Source: Ostrinia nubilalis
Lineage: Eukaryota > Arthropoda > Insecta > Lepidoptera > Crambidae
Direction of reading: 5' to 3'
DNA: 64,000 nucleotides
NCBI RefSeq assembly: GCF_963855985.1
Contig: NC_087109.1
Coordinates: 5,786,001-5,850,000, forward strand
The translations under genes were made by a program, and so were the position numbers. Of this stretch, positions 59,401-64,000 are shown in pieces (position 1 is the first letter of the stretch; every line of letters starts with the position of its first letter). The notes beneath the pieces were generated by a model. It was given only the letters and a program-made list of their open reading frames with translations. It was not told the origin of the DNA and did no database searches.

Positions 59401-62400
59401 ATGAATCCTAGGCGTATAGAACGCACTAATCCATATTATCTGTGATAGAACGTCTTTTTCTACGTAGGTTCATGGTTGGAATGTCCACATTTCAGTGGTG
59501 ACGGGTCGGGACGGCTCAATCGGCGCGGCTTCGGTGGGTGCCGCATCGCTGGGGGCGCGGCGGGACGCCCCTGCGCCGAAGCGAGCGCCTAGCGTCCGCT
59601 CCGACGAGCGCCCACTGGCCACTCAGGGAGACATGCTGAATAGCATAAAGGTGGCTTAAACTATTTATAGTTGTTGAAATTCCCGAAGGCGAGTGACCTT
59701 TACATGTGTGGTAGCTCGCTACTGTTCGTTTTTCATAAGTTTTGAAAGACATTACACTATCGTTATCTACAGGGTGTTAGGTAAATGGGTATATGAGCCG
59801 ACACTAGCCCATGTTAACATGGTCATATAATTTAAATGGTATGGTGAAGTCAGAAATTTGATATCATAATTATTTTTTTTTAATTTTCATACAATTTTTT
59901 TTACAAAATCTTACTTGTATAAAAATTAAAATAATTAAAATGAAGATATCAATTTTTGATATCATAATTATTTTTTTTTAATTTTCATACACTTTTTTTA
60001 CAAAATCTTACTTGTATAAAAATTAAAATAATTAAAATGAAGATATGAATTTTCTGACTTCACCATACCATTTATATGACCATGTTAACATGGGCTAGTG
60101 TCGGCTCATATACCCATTTACCTAACACCCTGTATATGTAGGTAGGCACGTTCACACTCGTGTCGTGACACACAACACAACACAAGTAAGTAAAGCTCAC
60201 TCGCCTTCGTGAGTTGTGTAAGTTGGCGTAATATTCAACTTTGAGAACCCACCCAAATAGCACCTGCACGGGTAGCACCTGGCCTATTATTCCACTTAGA
60301 GCACCTATCGATATTTTGGGCAGGTCTGTCCATAATTCAGTCAGTCGAATCACTGACAATCTCACTCAGTTAAAAGATTTGTGTAATACTTGTTAAGTTG
60401 GTCTCGGGGTCGTGAAATAAGTTCGTAGGCACAATTCAATCATCAACAAGTATATTGTCAATTTAACACAACGAAATGTACATAAAACTTGGGTAATATC
60501 AGTCAGAACAATATCTAAACACCAAAATATTGGGAGAGTAAAATAGCGCGCGTCGCGGCCATGGGCGGACTGGCAATAAGGTCGATTTTAGAAAAGACGC
60601 CGGCGACCGTTGGAATGGTGAGAGCGCGCCGGCAGAGCGCGCGAGCCCGTGAGTTGTAAAATAAAGCCCGCCAAACTCGAATACGAGCATTATCCACAGA
60701 GGTCGCGTTACAACCTCCCCCTCTGACCAAGACATAGCGCCCTCGCGTCAAGGTCAGCAAATGATACCTTGGGTCTACTACGCCTATGCCTCTGACTGAG
60801 CCGTTTCGGCGGTCCATCGCCTACGGACGGGGTCAGCTGTGGGACGCGATACCCTCCTGCGTGTTCCTCCGGCCAGTATGCAGTACTCGCGGCCTCCCTA
60901 ACATGACGAAATCGTTTTCTTCGATATAAATCGCCAGCGGTATAATAGCGCGCGGAATGAATATGACGTACTTCGTCAGCGGGGTTGATGACGTCAATTA
61001 CATTATGGAACCCCTTGTAGGGCCCTCTCCTCCCCCTAGACGGAACGTCGGATGGCAGCATGTCACGTGACTCTGGGTACTCGATTTGGTTCTTACTAAA
61101 AGAAGCTAAATCAACGTCGGCACAACATGGATGTAGTGGTTTTCCGGGAGCCTCCCCCTGCATTGAACCTGCCCCGGGGCAATAACCATCGGGAGGCGAT
61201 ATCGTAGGGGGTTTCCGGTCGCTCCGACCGTTAACACGTTGAGTGCCGCGGGCTCCGTGCACTATACAGGTACTCAGCTGCATCGTCGGTCTTGATACGC
61301 CCTTAGGCCTTACCTTCCCCTGGAGTACCCGGTCTGCTGCTTCTACCTTCATCAGCTCTGCCTTGCCGGTGGTAGATAATTCAAAGCTGGTGATGAACGG
61401 ATGCCAACGTCGCGGCCCATCGTTGAAACACCAGCTGCTCTGCGGTAAGTCCAGCAGGATACCAGCTTTGGTAATAAAATCTCTACCTAATAGGGTTCTT
61501 GTTCGCGCGTGTGGTAGCACCAAGAACACGGTAGGTATTATACGACCTTTCAAGGCGACATTGACCTCGCCTTCGAGCGTCGTCTGTAGGTGTTGCGATC
61601 CATTTGCAAGCTCTACGATACGTTTGGACTCCCTAAATGTAACACCTGCCTCACGTAAAATATTATACAGCACGGGGCTTGCGATAGAGTGTGTGGCCCC
61701 CGTGTCAATAATCGCCACCCCCGTTCGGTTTACGACCTGAATTTCTATCAGCGGTCTCGGATCGTCGTCGCTGTCTATGACATAGGCCGTACTAAAGTCC
61801 GACTTATTCGTACTACTCGAACCGGGTGCGCCTTTTAATATCGCAAAATAAAAGCACCTAGATCTTGGAAGTAGATACAGCTAGATAAATGAATGGATTT
61901 GACTGACGACTTTGCTTTATTATACGTTTTCAGTTCCAAAGAAGACTTCGTGACTCTTTACATTCGGAGAAGCTTAGTGGTCTGGTTCAAGAAAAAATCA
62001 GGTGCGCAAGTATTAATTTCTACTGTACAGTCAGCGTCATAGTTCGTGACACCCAAAGTAGCCCAAAAGTTCGCAACACGTCTTGGAATAAGGTTGTGTT
62101 GTCAACCTTTTGGCCACATCATTAAAGTATCGAAAATGTTGTTTTGCTTATAATTCTTGACCTTTTTTTTTTTCATTATTTTAGCATGACTCCAAAAGAA
62201 AAATCAAGCATCAAAGATGTTCACTCCAGAACTAGTACAGGGACCAGACCGAGTTTGCACCATGACACCAGGTAGGTAACTAGGTACATATTGATTTTGA
62301 TTACTTACTTACTCATAATTATTTGATTTTGATTTTGTAATCATTTTTTACAGTGGACCCAAAGAGAGGACCAGTACTACGTCAAGAGGTTTCTTCGGGC

Positions 62401-62456
62401 CACAACGACCATCGTCGCCGAAAGGGCGTCGGAACTCTCATGCATCTTACTACTGA
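50497..62456 (+). CDS. CDC14: CDC14 dual-specificity protein phosphatase
   Basis: Cdc14 removes phosphate from Ser-Pro sites and acts in mitotic exit, cytokinesis and ciliary structures. I join 17 exons: 50497-50873, 51208-51383, 51490-51628, 51714-51843, 51968-52093, 52214-52266, 52399-52589, 52962-53254, 53476-53552, 54023-54134, 54251-54346, 55035-55194, 57120-57299, 59496-59650, 61934-62001, 62185-62271 and 62354-62456. All phases close, giving 840 residues. The core has [31 protein letters not shown] (general-acid loop) and HCKAGLGRTG at residues 272-281, with catalytic Cys 273. Exon 8 encodes an unusual Cys-rich block (about 450-495). The tail is Ser/Arg/Pro-rich and disordered. ATG 50497 aligns with known Cdc14 starts. 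The exon at 57120-57299 is the least certain. FADD and NDUFAF4 lie in introns. A poly(A) signal is at 62622-62627. Confidence 0.93.
50976..50991 (+). promoter_or_regulatory. CTCF-like motif
   Basis: CCCGCTAGATGGCGCT, identical over 16 bp to the motif at 21041-21056. It lies in the first CDC14 intron, about 1.1 kb from the RpS12 start. Confidence 0.35.
54491..54935. mobile_element. MITE with AGCGTTGCCAG terminal inverted repeats
   Basis: AGCGTTGCCAG and CTGGCAACGCT are perfect inverted ends. The interior has repeated CGGGAC motifs, as in the element at 6176-6536. It is 445 bp, in a CDC14 intron. Confidence 0.75.
55303..55505. mobile_element. MITE with AGGGTTGCCAG ends
   Basis: AGGGTTGCCAG at the left and TCTGGCAACCTT at the right, with TCTCGGGAGA-type motifs inside. 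About 200 bp, 110 bp downstream of a CDC14 exon. Confidence 0.65.
55827..56738 (-). CDS. FADD: FADD-like death-domain adaptor
   Basis: FADD links IMD to the caspase Dredd in the insect IMD immune pathway, acting in the cytoplasm. Two exons (56738-56426 and 56179-55827) join as TAT G|CG, giving 221 residues, close to the Drosophila length. Residues about 5-95 form a death-effector domain, with [20 protein letters not shown] as the typical helix pair. Residues about 135-215 form a death domain ([20 protein letters not shown], then [14 protein letters not shown] and [17 protein letters not shown]). The gene lies within a CDC14 intron (55195-57119) on the opposite strand. The start is the ATG of [10 protein letters not shown]; there is no other in-frame ATG nearby. 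The assignment rests on two domain matches and length. Confidence 0.85.
56739..57119. other. CDC14 intron upstream of FADD
   Basis: This must hold the FADD promoter. It ends at the acceptor AATTTTATAG for CDC14. No other feature is seen. Confidence 0.5.
57845..58495 (+). CDS. NDUFAF4: Complex I assembly factor NDUFAF4
   Basis: NDUFAF4 is a mitochondrial factor for early assembly of respiratory complex I. The single-exon frame gives 216 residues. It starts [20 protein letters not shown], matching the family N-terminus with Gly2 available for myristoylation. It has the family motif [10 protein letters not shown] (human LKDVYVDSKD) and the C-terminal block [20 protein letters not shown] followed by KTFEVYIP. 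I chose ATG 57845 because it aligns with the conserved MGAL start; an in-frame non-ATG extension exists upstream. It is intronless and lies in the same orientation within CDC14 intron 57300-59495. A poly(A) signal lies at 59073-59078. The C-terminal 40 residues are charged and specific to this lineage. Confidence 0.9.
   Translation: MGALVTRALRPIRSFNIENRAHRVISKEKPDPAPTYPQNIADLKRTLEAVPDIDEKLDKKDPGLDDRLKDVYVTSHGRPEDDITRERQRQSTDRPLPQNRELLEDYELGFKEPERVSYGKTTLRHAIDFIGAHQMNPKEATPSKIALEYKLKEVDVHSVLKYFKTFEVYIPKSKTSPAIFAGPATSRKKLDEHEATNKLESGDSKKVLVNEESVKT
58496..59495 (+). other. NDUFAF4 3' UTR and remaining CDC14 intron
   Basis: AT-rich, with a (CTAC)n-like tract near 58790. No further gene is seen. 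It ends at the acceptor CACATTTCAG (59495). Confidence 0.5.
59770..60132. mobile_element. Long-armed MITE with CAGGGTGTTAGGTAAATGGG ends and TA duplication
   Basis: About 95 bp at each end are near-perfect inverted repeats (CAGGGTGTTAGGTAAATGGG and mirror; CATGTTAACATG is itself palindromic). TA flanks both sides. The interior is a roughly 98-bp unit (TTTTGATATCATAATTATTT to AATGAAGATATC) present twice in tandem. A deleted relic is at 10204-10252. Confidence 0.8.
60391..60712 (-). repeat. Probable LTR of a decayed retrotransposon
   Basis: The segment begins TGTTAAG and ends GTTACA on the plus strand. On the minus strand a purine tract AGAGGGGGAGGT sits directly before TGTAACGCGACC, as a polypurine tract would before a 3' LTR. 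The matching 5' LTR is not in the window. Confidence 0.6.
60713..61810 (-). pseudogene. Retrotransposon remnant: protease joined to integrase-tail-like sequence
   Basis: The minus-strand frame (61718-60708, extending upstream to about 61810) encodes a retropepsin-like domain: [14 protein letters not shown], then [16 protein letters not shown]. After a linker it continues with [17 protein letters not shown] and [14 protein letters not shown], which resembles the C-terminal end of a gypsy-type Pol. Reverse transcriptase, RNase H and the integrase core are absent. The simplest reading is a large internal deletion in a Ty3/gypsy-like element. It lies antisense in a CDC14 intron. Confidence 0.65.
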
Positions 62457-63789
62457 TTTTTTCTCAATACTTCTTGACCATTAAGCCTAGAAGTAGTTTT
62501 ACGGTAGTATGGTTGTAGGTATTGTTGTGTCAAGCTTTTTGATCACTATGCAAAGTACCTTTTTGTTGATTGATAAATTACAAGTGATGTGTCCTTATAT
62601 TGTGATAATGGAATACATACAAATAAAGCAAGGCTGATTAAAAAAAAGTTTTATTTAAACATAATATTGCCGTACTTACATATTGGCGTTTCATATCCGG
62701 CGGGCGGATTCCGGCGTTAATCGATTTGAAAATCGATAATATTTTGCGAGCCCTATCAGACTGGCTAAAAAAGGCTTGTGCCCAGAGCCGTAAAACTTAA
62801 TAAAAAAAATAGACACTGACAGGTGATGTTCGTTCATTCATTTCATTGTTCGTTCATTCATCTTCAACTTTATTCTTTTTCTCTTTTGCTTTTGTTTGCT
62901 TTGATTTTCATCCATCATCTATTTATTTTTCTGTATCTTTCTTTCTTTTGCACTAATAATAAACGTGCATAACGGCTACTAAATTGGGTAAATTAAACAA
63001 TAGCAGTGTGTAATCGGAAGAATTTGTTAATATGTTTAGTCCGTTGTTATTTACAGTGGTTTTCCATTGAGCGTTTATTATGCTGTTTTATTTAAACTTA
63101 CAATTCTTTCTACGTTTTTCATTGATTGGGCATTACCAAAAGGTGTCTCAGGATTTGTACCGATCGTAACAACTATTGTCTTCCGCCAGATAAGCAGCTT
63201 TGTAAATAATCAAAGGTTTCTTCCTGGCAATGATTCCTTATAATCTCGACCAGCTCTGATTGCAGTTGTTGTTATATAACTCGATATTCAACCTGTGTTT
63301 ATAATGTTAATTTTCCTTCATAATGGGATGTTCGATGGTTTGGGTTGTAGAAATCAATAATGTCATTAATTTTGCATAATGGCGTCAGCATAGATGAATA
63401 AATCTGAGGCTGTCCAGTGATAGTATCATTAAAGTTGGTTAGGGCAAGGTTGTTTTTTTATTATTTAGTTGGCACTGTGTCAAGATTTGATACGTATAAT
63501 TTTGGTGTTTATGCTGGTTAACCTTTTTGAAGAGGTGATTGAAGCCCGTTTTGGTGCCGAGATACATCCATATATATATTTGATAATTTGGAGAGCATTC
63601 AAGCCTACCTATTTTTTCACTAGTTAATCGTGAAGCTCTGGAACTTGTCTATTTGCTCAGCATTTATCTTCACATGCTTTTAAGGGCTGAGCGGGGGAGC
63701 CTAGTGGCACAGTGGCTCAGTAATTGTTTTAGTTCCTTGTTGTGTTTTATCATTTTATTGACATAAAACTTTTATGTCAATAAAAGTAT

Positions 63790-63960
63790 TTTTACCCGAC
63801 TACGGGAAAGCAAAAGGAGGGTTATGATTTTGCCAGGCTTTATGTATGTATGTATGTTCATCTGTTCCCTCGTAACTTCTAAACTTCTTATCAGAATTCG
63901 ACAAATGTATTAATACAACTTAATTGTCTGCTGGTTATAGGCTATATGGGCTTCCACAAA
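63790..63960 (+). repeat. Dispersed repeat with CCCGACTACGGGAAAGCAAA
   Basis: ACCCGACTACGGGAAAGCAA, then AGGAGGGTTATGATTTT and a short (TATG)n tract. I recall this wording from lepidopteran repeats; no second copy is in the window. Confidence 0.45.
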
Positions 63961-63969
63961 ATCTAATGT

Positions 63970-63984
63970 GGCGCCCTCTAGCGG
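63970..63984 (-). promoter_or_regulatory. CTCF-like motif
   Basis: On the minus strand CCGCTAGAGGGCGCC fits the CTCF core with one mismatch at the third base. It lies about 1.5 kb beyond CDC14. Confidence 0.35.
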
Positions 63985-64000
63985 ACACACGTTACATATA

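Larger units (their letters stand above)
62457..64000. other. CDC14 3' UTR and downstream region
   Basis: The CDC14 3' UTR ends near the AATAAA at 62622-62627. Beyond it I see no coding exon. GTTCGTTCATTCAT is repeated near 62829-62866. A dispersed repeat occupies about 63790-63960, and a CTCF-like core lies at the edge. Confidence 0.5.

Noticed and set aside
61243..61740. Plus-strand frame opposite the retropepsin remnant.
   Set aside because: The minus strand carries the DTGATHSIA protease motif; the plus frame has no domain.

Overview
This is a nuclear genomic window from an insect, most likely a moth or butterfly (Lepidoptera). The evidence is split genes with short GT-AG introns, animal genes (AP-2, ZMYND10, FADD, CDC14), an RTE-clade LINE, BEL/Pao, hAT, Transib-like and Harbinger-like elements, and interspersed repeats with the GC-rich ends typical of moths and butterflies. 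No bacterial features are present. The species cannot be named from sequence alone.

Layout. (1) 1-18126, plus strand: the 3' part of a TfAP-2 transcription factor gene. Its long second intron carries a tandem amplification of an exon fragment, a G-rich minisatellite, two RTE LINE copies and a Transib-like foldback element. (2) 21308-23890, plus: a two-exon gene for a 784-residue protein I cannot name. (3) 25187-29885, minus: ribosomal protein L7 in six coding exons plus a leader exon, with a box C/D snoRNA in one intron. (4) 30226-44881, plus: ZMYND10 in ten exons. Its ~10 kb eighth intron holds a foldback element, a two-exon Myb/SANT-like gene and a young, intact BEL/Pao retrotransposon. (5) 45144-49863, minus: ribosomal protein S12, with an intron full of transposon debris. 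(6) 50497-62456, plus: CDC14 phosphatase in 17 exons, with FADD (minus, two exons) and NDUFAF4 (plus, one exon) inside its introns. (7) 62457-64000: no gene seen.

The two ribosomal protein genes are each head-to-head with a plus-strand gene (RpL7/ZMYND10, about 340 bp from inferred start to ATG; RpS12/CDC14, about 630 bp). ZMYND10 and RpS12 converge, with opposed poly(A) signals about 25 bp apart. The genes do not form one pathway: they cover transcription, translation, dynein-arm assembly, mitotic exit or cilia phosphatase function, death-domain immune signalling and complex I assembly.

Exon boundaries were placed by eye from GT-AG sites and checked by reading-frame arithmetic at every junction. 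All multi-exon models close in frame, but none has been checked against transcripts.

The most interesting observations are: five extra AP-2 exon-fragment copies, each a frame-neutral phase-2/phase-2 potential cassette of 90 (once 75) nt; an RpL7-hosted snoRNA whose guide matches 12 nt of the 28S rRNA segment that yeast RPL7-hosted snoRNAs also target; and a three-level nest of a small MITE in an RTE in a foldback element whose end matches the RSS heptamer.
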